Shown here one piece after another: positions 7,616 through 14,639 of a stretch of DNA of 64,000 nucleotides. Source of the stretch: Kitasatospora viridis (GTDB lineage Bacteria; Actinomycetota; Actinomycetes; Streptomycetales; Streptomycetaceae); contig NZ_VIWT01000004.1 of the NCBI RefSeq assembly GCF_007829815.1, positions 434,001 to 498,000 on the forward strand, in the 5' to 3' direction. The translations under genes and the position numbers were made by a program. The notes beneath the pieces were generated by a model that saw only the letters and a program-made list of their open reading frames with translations, was not told the origin of the DNA and did no database searches. Numbering within the stretch: position 1 is the stretch's first letter; every line of letters starts with the position of its first letter.

Positions 7616-7981
7616 TCAGGCCGGGTCGTCGGTCTCGGGCAGGGTGAGGGCGTAGGCCTTGCGGAGGGTCTCGTGCACTGTCCAGACCGTCCGGTCGCCC
7701 TGGTGCAGGACGCCGGCGTCGCCGGGGCCGACTTCCAGGGTGGGGCCGCCGGCCACCTCGATGGTGGCCCGGCCGCTGAGCACCACGAAGAGTTCGTCGG
7801 TCTCGGTGTCGGTCACCACGCCCGGGGTGATCTGCCAGATCCCGCGCAGCTGGCGGCCGTCGGCGGACTCCCAGAGCACCCGGCCGGTCACCTCGGGGGT
7901 GCCGGAGACGATCTGCGCGGGGTCGAGCGGCTCGGGTTCGAGCTCGGCGTCGGGGATGTACAGGGCGAAACTGTTGCTCAT
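7616..7981 (-). CDS. Cupin-domain protein
   Basis: A 121-residue single-domain cupin. The two cupin motifs are visible as DELFVVLSGRATIEVAGG (~62-79) and the GDAGVLHQGDRTVWTVHE segment (~87-104). The usual metal-binding His pattern is incomplete, so catalysis is doubtful; a small-molecule sensing or binding role fits. The ATG at 7981 gives the standard length. It lies 48 bases before the FAD oxidase start, suggesting one transcript. PuuB-type oxidases are often next to such cupins. Confidence 0.85.
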   Translation of the reverse strand: MSNSFALYIPDAELEPEPLDPAQIVSGTPEVTGRVLWESADGRQLRGIWQITPGVVTDTETDELFVVLSGRATIEVAGGPTLEVGPGDAGVLHQGDRTVWTVHETLRKAYALTLPETDDPA

Positions 7982-8154
7982 GGTTGCGACGCTATCCACC
8001 GCCGCGCCGGGCGGCAGGAGGCACACTGTGTGGCTGACGGCGCGGTGGCTGACATGCCGTAAGCGCACCGGCGCCGGGCCCGGACGCGCCGGTGCCGCGC
8101 CCGGCCCCGATGGGGGGCGGTTCCGGACGCGGCACCAGGTCAGTGGGGTACTGC

Positions 8155-8186
8155 GGGGTTACGGGGTTACGGGGTTACGGGGTTAC
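8155..8186. repeat. Four tandem copies of GGGGTTAC
   Basis: Exact 8-base units at 8155-8162, 8163-8170, 8171-8178 and 8179-8186. The permease stop codon (TAA on the - strand, 8183-8185) lies in the last unit, so copy-number change would only alter the 3' untranslated region. Confidence 0.95.
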
Positions 8187-9634
8187 TGGGCGACGGTGGC
8201 CGGGTCGGGGACCGGCGCGGCCACGGCCCGGCGGGCGTTGCGGGCCCGGCGGTAGGCCAGCGGGAAGTAGAGCACCACGGTGCCGGCGACGATGCCGACC
8301 GCGTAGAGCACCGCCTTGCTGCCGTTCTCGCTGTACTGCTGCCAGGCCGCCCAGGAGCAGACGCTGGTGAGCAGCAGCACGATCGCCGCGATGCTGAACC
8401 AGCCGCCGGGGATCCGGTAGGGGCGCTCCAGCTGCGGCTCGCGGATCCGCAGCGCGATCAGCGCGGCCACCTCCAGCAGGATGCCGAGGTTGGTGAGGAA
8501 GACGTCGAAGATCACCAGGTTGGTGAAGCTGTTCAGGCAGAACAGCGCGTAGATCACCGAGGAGCCGATGATCGAGACGATCGGCACCTGGTAGCGCCGG
8601 CTCTCCTTGGCCACCCAGGACGGGAAGTAGCCGTCCTGGGCCAGCACCAGCGGCAGCCGGGAGTTGGAGGCGAGCAGCGCGGAGAACATCGCGACGGCCG
8701 CGAACATCCCGCCGACCGTCACGGTCACCTGGAGCCAGGGGCCGGCCAGCACCTTGGCCACGTCGGAGAACGACCCGGCGGCCCAGCCCTGCCAGCCGGC
8801 GTCGCCGCCGGCGCCGACCGAGAGCGCGGCGAGCGAGGGCAGCAGGTAGCCGACCACGATCAGCGTCACGGCCATGCCGAGCGCCTTGGGCAGGTGCTTG
8901 CGCGGGTTCTCCATCTCCCCGGCCACGTTGGACACGCTGTCCCAGCCGGAGTAGTTCCACATCACGATGAACAACCCGGCCCCGAAGGCGTGCCACATCG
9001 ACTGGTTGGAGGCGGTCATCGTGCTCACCGGGTTGATCCCGTGGCCGATCAGGTGGGAGACGCCGACCACGGTGAGGATCAGCATCGGGGTCAGGCAGAT
9101 GATCGCGAAGAGCACCGAGGACTCGCCGACCCAGCCGGCGCCGAGCAGGTTGAGCAGGGTGAAGACCACGATCACCGCGAGGCAGATGAACCAGCTCAGG
9201 TCGAACCGCAGGTGCCCGAGGCTGAACAGCACGTGCTTGCCCGGCGCGACCGCGCCGACCAGGCTCTGCAGGTAGGTGGTGAAGAGCACCGGGTAGAGCG
9301 CCATGTCGACGAAGCTGCAGATCCACTGCAGCACGCCCTGCTGGAAGCCCCAGAACTTGCCCAGGCCGCGCTTGACCCAGTGGTAGTAGCCGCCTTCCAC
9401 CGGTATCGCGGTGCCGAGCTCGGCGACCACCAGCGAGTGCGGGATGCTGTAGATCAGCGGGGTGACGATGATCAGCACGATCGCCATGCCCGGCCCGGAC
9501 GCCGAGAAGAGGCCCTCGATGCCGTAGGCGCCGCCGGAGACGCTGAAGAAGATCAGCGCGACCAGTGGCATCAGGCGAACGCGCTTGGGTGCCGACAGGC
9601 GGCCCAGCGGGCGGTCCACGGGCGTCGCAGTCAA
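8183..9634 (-). CDS. APC-family amino acid/polyamine permease
   Basis: A 483-residue transporter with about 12 hydrophobic segments spread from residue ~24 to ~465. Typical APC features include the glycine-rich first helix (FFSVSGGAYGIEG, ~30-42) and AELGTAIPVEGGYYHWV (~71-87). Substrate is likely an amino acid or amine; specificity cannot be read directly. The start was taken as TTG at 9634 because GAGAGGTGAG lies just before it; a GTG five codons in is the alternative. Neighbours downstream (cupin, FAD oxidase) and upstream (PLP decarboxylase) suggest uptake for catabolism. Confidence 0.85.
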   Translation of the reverse strand: MTATPVDRPLGRLSAPKRVRLMPLVALIFFSVSGGAYGIEGLFSASGPGMAIVLIIVTPLIYSIPHSLVVAELGTAIPVEGGYYHWVKRGLGKFWGFQQGVLQWICSFVDMALYPVLFTTYLQSLVGAVAPGKHVLFSLGHLRFDLSWFICLAVIVVFTLLNLLGAGWVGESSVLFAIICLTPMLILTVVGVSHLIGHGINPVSTMTASNQSMWHAFGAGLFIVMWNYSGWDSVSNVAGEMENPRKHLPKALGMAVTLIVVGYLLPSLAALSVGAGGDAGWQGWAAGSFSDVAKVLAGPWLQVTVTVGGMFAAVAMFSALLASNSRLPLVLAQDGYFPSWVAKESRRYQVPIVSIIGSSVIYALFCLNSFTNLVIFDVFLTNLGILLEVAALIALRIREPQLERPYRIPGGWFSIAAIVLLLTSVCSWAAWQQYSENGSKAVLYAVGIVAGTVVLYFPLAYRRARNARRAVAAPVPDPATVAQ

Positions 9635-10022
9635 TTCTCACCTCTCGGGGGTTCGGTCCCGCCGCCGACCGTCCCCGGGGGGAGACGGGGGCGGGCGGGT
9701 GTGGCGGGACCGGGTTGGTGGGGGACGGTCAGGGGCGAACGGGTGCTGCGGGAGGAGCCCGGGCGCGGTCGGAAAGGGCCTCCGAGCTAGGGTTTTGTCA
9801 ATCTCCCTGTGGGCCTAGAGTCTCCGGGCTGCTCCCCGGCCCGGCAATCAAGCACTCTGTCAACGGTCCCCGGCACTCCTTGACACCATGGTGACGAGTC
9901 GGGATTGACACCCTGTTAACGCACCGTGCTCCCCGCCGGATCGGCGGGGAGCACGGGTGGCGCGGCGAACGGGGACGGCGAACGGGGACGGCGGCCGGGG
10001 CGCCGGGCGAGGTGGCCGGGCG
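9635..10022. other. 388-base gap between decarboxylase and permease
   Basis: No gene seen. It holds a strong hairpin (9924-9956) after the decarboxylase, then the upstream region of the permease. TTGACA/TGTCAA occurs four times (9796-9801, 9858-9863 reading on the - strand; 9880-9885, 9905-9910 on the + strand). I could not pair any of them with a convincing -10 element at normal spacing, so no promoter is called. Confidence 0.5.
9924..9956 (-). terminator. Strong hairpin terminator after the decarboxylase
   Basis: CCGTGCTCCCCGCCG (9924-9938) and CGGCGGGGAGCACGG (9942-9956) form a perfect 15-base-pair stem with a 3-base loop, 66 bases downstream of the decarboxylase stop. Confidence 0.85.
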
Positions 10023-11705
10023 TCACCGACCCAGGATCACCTGATCCCGCGCCAGGTCCGCGAGCAGCGCGTCCAGCTTGGCCCGGTCGACCGACGGCAT
10101 CACGAACACGTGCACGTAGCTGCGCCGGGTGGACTCGTCGCCCGGCACCATCAGCACGTCCTGCGAGGAGAGCGACCACTTGGCGACCAGCTCGGCGCTG
10201 GGCTTGCGGAAGCGCACGGTGACGGCGCCGGGGGTGCGGGCGGGCCACAGCTCGACGCCGAGCTGCTGCTCCATGGCGAGCAGCCGGCGCTCCAGGTAGC
10301 CGGCCAGCTCCTGGGCGCCGCGGATCCGGTCCACCTGGTCCTGGTAGGAGTGGCGGGACAGGTGGTCCCAGATCACCAGCGGCGAGAAGCCGTTGCGGGA
10401 GCCGGCGAAGGTGGTGTCGGGGGCGCCGGTGTAGTCCGGCTGGGAGGGCGGGGAGATCTGGTACTTGACCTTGGTCATGTAGATCCCGCACGGCCACGGG
10501 GCGCCGGCCCACTTGTGGCCGCTCATCGCGATCGAGGAGACCATGTCCAGCTCGCCGTGCTGACGGGTCGCCAGCCGCAGGCCGAAGTCGTACTCGGGCA
10601 GCTCGGTCTCGGGCGTCCAGCCGTAGGCCGGGTCCTGCGCGGCCAGCCGGACGAACGGCGCGTAGCCGGCACCGAGCGCGCCGTCGACGTGGATCCAGAA
10701 GCCGCGCCGCAGGTCGACCAGCGGTTCGCCGGTGCGCGGGTCGGTGCCGTACACCACCTGGCGCTGGATCAGCCCGTGCTCCTCGAAGATCGGCAGCAGC
10801 CGCTCGCAGACCGCCCGCACGTCGTCGTGCGCGCCCTTGAAGGTGCTGCCGAGGTTGAGGTTGACGAAGACCGGGTGGCCGTGGGCGGCGAAGAACTCGA
10901 CCAGGGCGGCGAGCGCCTCGACGTCGATCGAACCGGGGCCGTCCCAGGGCAGGCCCGAGGGTCCGGCGGCGGAGGGCACCTCGGTGGGCCACTCGCGGCG
11001 GCCGGTGACCGGGTCGGTCAGCGGGCACTGGTCGGGGTAGAGCTCCTGCCCGACGGCGTGGAAGGTCTCCACGCCCAGCACCCGCACGGCCTTGGCGAAG
11101 GAGTAGTGGGTGTCCTCGGAGTAGAAGGCGACGGGGCGGTGGGCGTTCGGGTTGGCCCGGTCCGGGCGGGCCTTGACGTAGCGCAGCGCGTCGAACGGCG
11201 CGGTCGGCGGCTGGATCAGCGCCTTGCCGCTCAGGTAGTCGCGGGCGTTCCAGAGCGCGTACATGTTGCCCTCGGTCGAGCCCATGGACAGCATGTAGCC
11301 CCAGTAGGACTCGGGGTCGGCCGGGTCGTGCGGGCCGTTCGCGTTCCACAGCGCCGCGTAGTAGTCGAGCACCGCGCGCTCGACCACCTTGGTGTTCGGC
11401 TTGTAGCCGCCGCTCTGGAACGGGTCGCCGAGGTTGTTGATGTTGTTCGGCATGAACCGGGCCAGGTCGAGCGCGGTGCCCTGGATGTCCTGGGTGGCCT
11501 GGTAGCCCATCAGGTGCTTGCGCTTGCGGGTCAGGTACTCGTCGACGGTGTCCAGGGCGCGCAGCCGCTCGGCGTCGTCCAGTCCGCGGGCCGGCAGCAC
11601 GAAGTCGCGGACCTCCAGCTCGGGCCCGGGGTCGCAGACCGGCGCGGTGGCGAGGTCGGCGGCGGTGGGCGCGGCGGGGAGGTCGGCTATCGGGCTGACG
11701 GACAC
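10023..11705 (-). CDS. Pyridoxal-phosphate-dependent group II decarboxylase
   Basis: A 560-residue cytoplasmic decarboxylase that releases CO2 from an amino acid. The PLP lysine is K398 in SGHKWAG; the aspartate contacting the pyridine nitrogen is in HVDGALG (~339-345). GSTEGN (~142-147) is the conserved phosphate/substrate loop, and the N-terminus reads GYQATQDIQG and MPNNINNLGDPF, as in glutamate/aromatic decarboxylase relatives. Substrate not determinable. The GTG at 11705 has GGAG five bases upstream. A divergent Lrp/AsnC regulator starts 146 bases away with a dyad between, so amino-acid-responsive control is likely. Confidence 0.9.
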   Translation of the reverse strand: MSVSPIADLPAAPTAADLATAPVCDPGPELEVRDFVLPARGLDDAERLRALDTVDEYLTRKRKHLMGYQATQDIQGTALDLARFMPNNINNLGDPFQSGGYKPNTKVVERAVLDYYAALWNANGPHDPADPESYWGYMLSMGSTEGNMYALWNARDYLSGKALIQPPTAPFDALRYVKARPDRANPNAHRPVAFYSEDTHYSFAKAVRVLGVETFHAVGQELYPDQCPLTDPVTGRREWPTEVPSAAGPSGLPWDGPGSIDVEALAALVEFFAAHGHPVFVNLNLGSTFKGAHDDVRAVCERLLPIFEEHGLIQRQVVYGTDPRTGEPLVDLRRGFWIHVDGALGAGYAPFVRLAAQDPAYGWTPETELPEYDFGLRLATRQHGELDMVSSIAMSGHKWAGAPWPCGIYMTKVKYQISPPSQPDYTGAPDTTFAGSRNGFSPLVIWDHLSRHSYQDQVDRIRGAQELAGYLERRLLAMEQQLGVELWPARTPGAVTVRFRKPSAELVAKWSLSSQDVLMVPGDESTRRSYVHVFVMPSVDRAKLDALLADLARDQVILGR

Positions 11706-11789
11706 GGGTGCTCCGGGGTGGCTGGTCGCGGGAGGGGCGTTCGCCGCCCGCGGCCAGAATGGAACCTTGCGCCGATCCGGGGAAGACAG

Positions 11790-11806
11790 TCCGAAGATAA
11801 TTCGGA
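11790..11806. promoter_or_regulatory. Candidate Lrp/AsnC operator
   Basis: A perfect inverted repeat TCCGAA-GATAA-TTCGGA between the divergent PLP decarboxylase (start 11705) and Lrp-type regulator (start 11851). The AT-rich centre and position fit an Lrp/AsnC site controlling both genes. The assignment is inference. Confidence 0.55.
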
Positions 11807-11850
11807 AACCGGGTGATCGGGTTTGCACATCGGCGGAAACGGTCGCGACC

Positions 11851-12345
11851 ATGGGCCCTGTGCCGAACAATCCGCAGCCCCGCCGCTCCCCGGTCGACGA
11901 CGTGGACCGGGCGATCCTGCGCGCCCTCGCCGACAACGCCCGGCTGCCGAACAATGCGCTGGCCGAGGCGGTCGGCATCGCGCCCTCGACCTGCCTGGCC
12001 CGCACCCGGGTGCTCCAGGAGCGCGGCATCATCCGCGGTTTCCGGGCCGAGGTGGACCCGGCCGCGATCGGGCTGCCGCTGCAGGCGATGATCTCGGTGC
12101 GGCTGCGGGCGCACACCCGGGAGCAGAACGAGAGCTTCCGCAGCGCCGCGCCCGACCTGCCCGGCGTGCTCGCGGTCTTCCACATGGCGGGCTCCGACGA
12201 CTACCTGCTGCACATCGGCGTGGCCGGTCCGGAGGCGCTGCGCGACTTCGTGGTGGACCACCTCACCACCCACCCGGCGGTGGCGCAGACCCGGACCAAC
12301 CTGATCTTCGAGCAGATAGCGGGGCGCCGGTACCTCGGCGGGTGA
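11851..12345 (+). CDS. Lrp/AsnC-family transcriptional regulator
   Basis: A 164-residue amino-acid-responsive regulator. The N-terminal helix-turn-helix reads VDDVDRAILRAL then NALAEAVGIAPSTCLARTRVLQERGIIRGF (~15-63). The C-terminal RAM/AsnC ligand domain follows (AMISVRLRAH near 77-86, AGSDDYLLHI near 114-123). The ATG at 11851 gives normal length. It is divergent from the PLP decarboxylase, and the shared TCCGAA dyad lies between. Probable targets: its own gene and the decarboxylase, perhaps also the permease and oxidase further along. Confidence 0.93.
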   Translation: MGPVPNNPQPRRSPVDDVDRAILRALADNARLPNNALAEAVGIAPSTCLARTRVLQERGIIRGFRAEVDPAAIGLPLQAMISVRLRAHTREQNESFRSAAPDLPGVLAVFHMAGSDDYLLHIGVAGPEALRDFVVDHLTTHPAVAQTRTNLIFEQIAGRRYLGG

Positions 12346-12368
12346 CCGACCCGGAGCCGGTCACCCGC
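12338..12368. terminator. Hairpin over the Lrp-family stop codon
   Basis: GCGGGTGACCG (12338-12348) and CGGTCACCCGC (12358-12368) form a perfect 11-base-pair stem with a 9-base loop. The left arm contains the TGA stop (12343-12345). The convergent roadblock gene ends at 12383, so it may serve both strands. Confidence 0.75.
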
Positions 12369-12382
12369 GTGGCATCCGGGGA

Positions 12383-12757
12383 TCAGACCTCCAGGTCGAC
12401 CTCGATCCGCTTCAGCTGGTGCCGGGCCATCGCCAGGTTGGCGCGCTGCCGGTCCAGCGCCAGGTAGAGGAAGAGGCCCTTGCCGGTGCGGCCGGTGAGC
12501 GGCCGGATCAGGTGGTACTGCTCGGTCAGGGTGATCAGGATGTCGTCGATCGCCGAGTTGAGGTTCAGCAGGTCGATCGCGCGGACCTTGGCCCGCACCA
12601 CGTCGGTGTTGGCGGCCGCCGCCACGTTGAGGTCGAGTTCGGGGCCGCCGCCGAGGGTGCCCAGGGCCATGCCGCTGTTGTAGTCGACCAGGGCCACCCC
12701 GATCACTCCCTCGATGCTGCTCATCGCGTCCTTGAGGGCGAGGTCGGTGCTGCTCAT
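12383..12757 (-). CDS. Roadblock/LC7-like protein (third of operon)
   Basis: A 124-residue protein of the roadblock/LC7 type, small dimeric modules that bind or regulate G-proteins. The fold is indicated by the N-terminal helix, the strand VIGVALVDYNSGMALGT (~18-34) and the later strands YHLIRPL and GLFLYLAL. It resembles the first gene of the operon (VALVDWTSG; YHLIRFLP; RANLAMARHQL against GANLALARRQL), so the two are paralogues. The ATG at 12757 follows GGAG. Last gene of a four-gene operon. No partner GTPase is nearby. Confidence 0.8.
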   Translation of the reverse strand: MSSTDLALKDAMSSIEGVIGVALVDYNSGMALGTLGGGPELDLNVAAAANTDVVRAKVRAIDLLNLNSAIDDILITLTEQYHLIRPLTGRTGKGLFLYLALDRQRANLAMARHQLKRIEVDLEV

Positions 12758-12795
12758 GGCTTCTCCTTCGAGTCGTTCGGGGAACGGGACGGTGG

Positions 12796-13248
12796 TCAGG
12801 CGCCGGCGCTGCGGCGCAGCGCGGCGTCGGTGTACTGGGCGATCCGGGTGCCGGCCCGGCGGGCCTCGAAGTGCAGCAGGCCGACGTTGACGTCGGGGCC
12901 GGCGAACAGGGTGAGCACGGTGAAGGCGCCGGCCGCGTAGGTGGCGATGTAGCCGTGTTCGCCCCGGGTGAGCAGTTCCAGGAAGTTGCCCTGGCCGGTG
13001 GCCTCGGCGAGTCTGGCGCCGACCCCGAGCGCGGCGGCGGTGAGCGCGGCGACGCCCTCCGGCTCGACGCCGTCGGTGTCGTGCGCGATCACCAGGCCGT
13101 CGATGGTCGCGACCAGTCCGCCGCTGAGCTGCGGGAGTCTGGCCCGCAGCTCCATGAGTTCGCCGAGGATGTCCGGCGTGACGGCCAACTCGCTGGTGGT
13201 CGGCACGGATTGCTTCCTTCCGGAGAGTGTGCGCAGGACGCGTTTCAT
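12796..13248 (-). CDS. Roadblock/LC7-domain protein (second type)
   Basis: A 150-residue roadblock/LC7 protein. After a basic N-terminal tail (MKRVLRTLSGRK) comes ELRARLPQLSGGLVATIDGLVIAHDT, the family signature, and then GVAALTAAALGVGARLAEATGQG. It resembles CvnB-type roadblock proteins of streptomycete conservons more than the two neighbours do. The kinase, DUF742 and GTPase genes of a conservon are missing here. The ATG at 13248 lies 37 bases after the upstream stop, in the same direction, so co-transcription is likely. Confidence 0.88.
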   Translation of the reverse strand: MKRVLRTLSGRKQSVPTTSELAVTPDILGELMELRARLPQLSGGLVATIDGLVIAHDTDGVEPEGVAALTAAALGVGARLAEATGQGNFLELLTRGEHGYIATYAAGAFTVLTLFAGPDVNVGLLHFEARRAGTRIAQYTDAALRRSAGA

Positions 13249-13285
13249 GACGGGCCACCGCTGGGGTCAGCGGCCGGCGTGGGCC

Positions 13286-13981
13286 TCACAGGCGGGCCTC
13301 CAGTGCGGAGCGGAGCCGGAGCAGCAGGGCCACCTCCGGGTCCGACGGGTCGAGTCGGTCGAGCGGCCTGCGCGCGGCGGCATCCCCGGCGCCGGGCGGC
13401 AGGTGGAGCAGGCCGGCCGCGGCGAGCAGCCGGACGTCGAGGAGCACGCCGAAGGTGGAACGGCCCAGCCGGCGGGCGAGTTGGTGCGGCACCAGTTCGC
13501 CGTCGGCGGCGGCGAGCAGCTCGCTCAGCCGACGGGCGGGGTGGGCCGGCGGGTGGCTCGGGGCGTCCTCCCGGGCCACGGCGGCGGTGTCGAGCTCGGG
13601 GTGCGGGCAGACCTGGTTCAGCAGGGCCCGCCGGCAGCGCACCGCGCGGCCGAGCCGCTCGCAGGACAGGGCGCGCTGCCGGTCGTCCCCGGGGGGCGGC
13701 CCCGGCTCGAAGCCGAGGGCGCCGCCGGGTTGGCCGAAGGCGAAGTAGGCGGCGTCCAGCAGCAGGCCGTACCAGGCCAACTCGCCTTCGGCGCACGGGT
13801 CCGGGGCGGCGTAGGGGCTGCGCACCCGGACCACGGCGCCGTCGGCGAGCCAGGCGGTGCCGGCGGCTCCGTGCAGGGCGCCGGTGGCGCGCCGGGCGGC
13901 GAGTTCGCCGAGCGCGGCCTCGAAGGGGCCGGCCTCGGCCTTGGCCCGGCGCCGCGGCAGGGTACCGGTCGGAGTGCTCAT
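13286..13981 (-). CDS. DUF4388/PATAN-like protein in a roadblock operon
   Basis: A 231-residue soluble protein. Residues ~18-90 look like a DUF4388/PATAN module: AALGELAARRATGALH, then a short strand with WLADGAVVRVRSP, and DAAYFAFGQPGG. The C-terminal half contains a winged-helix-like stretch (LSELLAAADGELVPHQLARRLG, short form). PATAN-type modules occur in prokaryotic GTPase/roadblock signalling. Its ATG at 13981 overlaps the upstream roadblock stop (ATGA). The call is from pattern only and is moderate. Confidence 0.6.
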   Translation of the reverse strand: MSTPTGTLPRRRAKAEAGPFEAALGELAARRATGALHGAAGTAWLADGAVVRVRSPYAAPDPCAEGELAWYGLLLDAAYFAFGQPGGALGFEPGPPPGDDRQRALSCERLGRAVRCRRALLNQVCPHPELDTAAVAREDAPSHPPAHPARRLSELLAAADGELVPHQLARRLGRSTFGVLLDVRLLAAAGLLHLPPGAGDAAARRPLDRLDPSDPEVALLLRLRSALEARL

Positions 13982-14361
13982 CGGTCCACCAATCCCTGGC
14001 CGATCGAGTGGAGTTGACGTCGCGCCAGGGCCAGGTTGGCGCCGCCCCGGTCGAGTCGCAGGTGGAGCAGCAGGGTGGCGTCGAGCAGCGCGGGCAGGAA
14101 GCGGATCAGGTGGTAGCAGCCGGGCGTGCTGAGGATCAGGTCCTCGGGTGCCGACTCGCTGCCGACCGGGTCGGCGAAGGACCGGTGCAGCAGCACCACC
14201 CTTGCCAGCTCGGCGACTTCGACCGCGCCGGCCTCGTGGTCACCGCCCGGGCCGGCGCCGGCCGTCGCCACCGCGAGCCCACTGGTCCAGTCCACCAGGG
14301 CGACTCCGAGAGCCCCGGAAATCGCCATGGCCTCGACAAGAAACTCGTCGATACCCGACAC
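13978..14361 (-). CDS. Roadblock/LC7-like protein (first of operon)
   Basis: A 127-residue protein paralogous to the last gene of the operon. Shared features are GALGVALVDWTSGLAVAT (~16-33), a central helix, YHLIRFLP (~83-90) and GANLALARRQL near the end. These modules usually work as dimers in small-GTPase circuits. The GTG start at 14361 has GGAAG about 7 bases upstream and was preferred to a longer frame. The stop overlaps the next start. The promoter should lie in the preceding 278 bases. Confidence 0.8.
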   Translation of the reverse strand: MSGIDEFLVEAMAISGALGVALVDWTSGLAVATAGAGPGGDHEAGAVEVAELARVVLLHRSFADPVGSESAPEDLILSTPGCYHLIRFLPALLDATLLLHLRLDRGGANLALARRQLHSIGQGLVDR

Positions 14362-14532
14362 CGCACTTCCCTCCGGCGGATGGCGCGACCGCGCCCACGG
14401 CCACCGACCCACCCGGTAACCTCTGGAGCCGCCACGGTACCCGGATGTCCGCTCGAACGGGTGAGGATTGGACTAATCCCCTGGCATATGCCATAACTGT
14501 CCGTCAGCGGTCCCGCACAGTGGCCGCGGCCC

Positions 14533-14568
14533 CTGCCCCCGTGCGACCGGCCAGCCGCACGGGGGCAG
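14533..14568 (-). terminator. Hairpin terminator after the MMPL gene
   Basis: CTGCCCCCGTGCG (14533-14545) and CGCACGGGGGCAG (14556-14568) form a perfect 13-base-pair stem with a 10-base loop, about 70 bases downstream of the MMPL stop. It isolates that operon from the roadblock operon. Confidence 0.8.
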
Positions 14569-14609
14569 TTGATCATCTATCAGGCACCGCGCTGACCTGC
14601 GGCGATCTA

Positions 14610-14624
14610 CTGACGGAGCGTCAA
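14610..14624. repeat. TGACG-N3-CGTCA palindrome, copy 1
   Basis: CTGACGGAGCGTCAA; the exact core TGACG-GAG-CGTCA lies at 14611-14623, in the 3' untranslated region of the MMPL gene. First of a recurring family in this window. Confidence 0.8.
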
Positions 14625-14639
14625 ACGGAGCCGGCCCCG

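Noticed and set aside
9796..9910. Four TTGACA/TGTCAA hexamers before the permease
   Set aside because: Possible -35 boxes, but no acceptable -10 box at 16-19 bases for any of them, so I do not call promoters.
12383..14361. Complete conservon (cvnABCD)
   Set aside because: Kinase, DUF742 and GTPase genes are absent on both sides.
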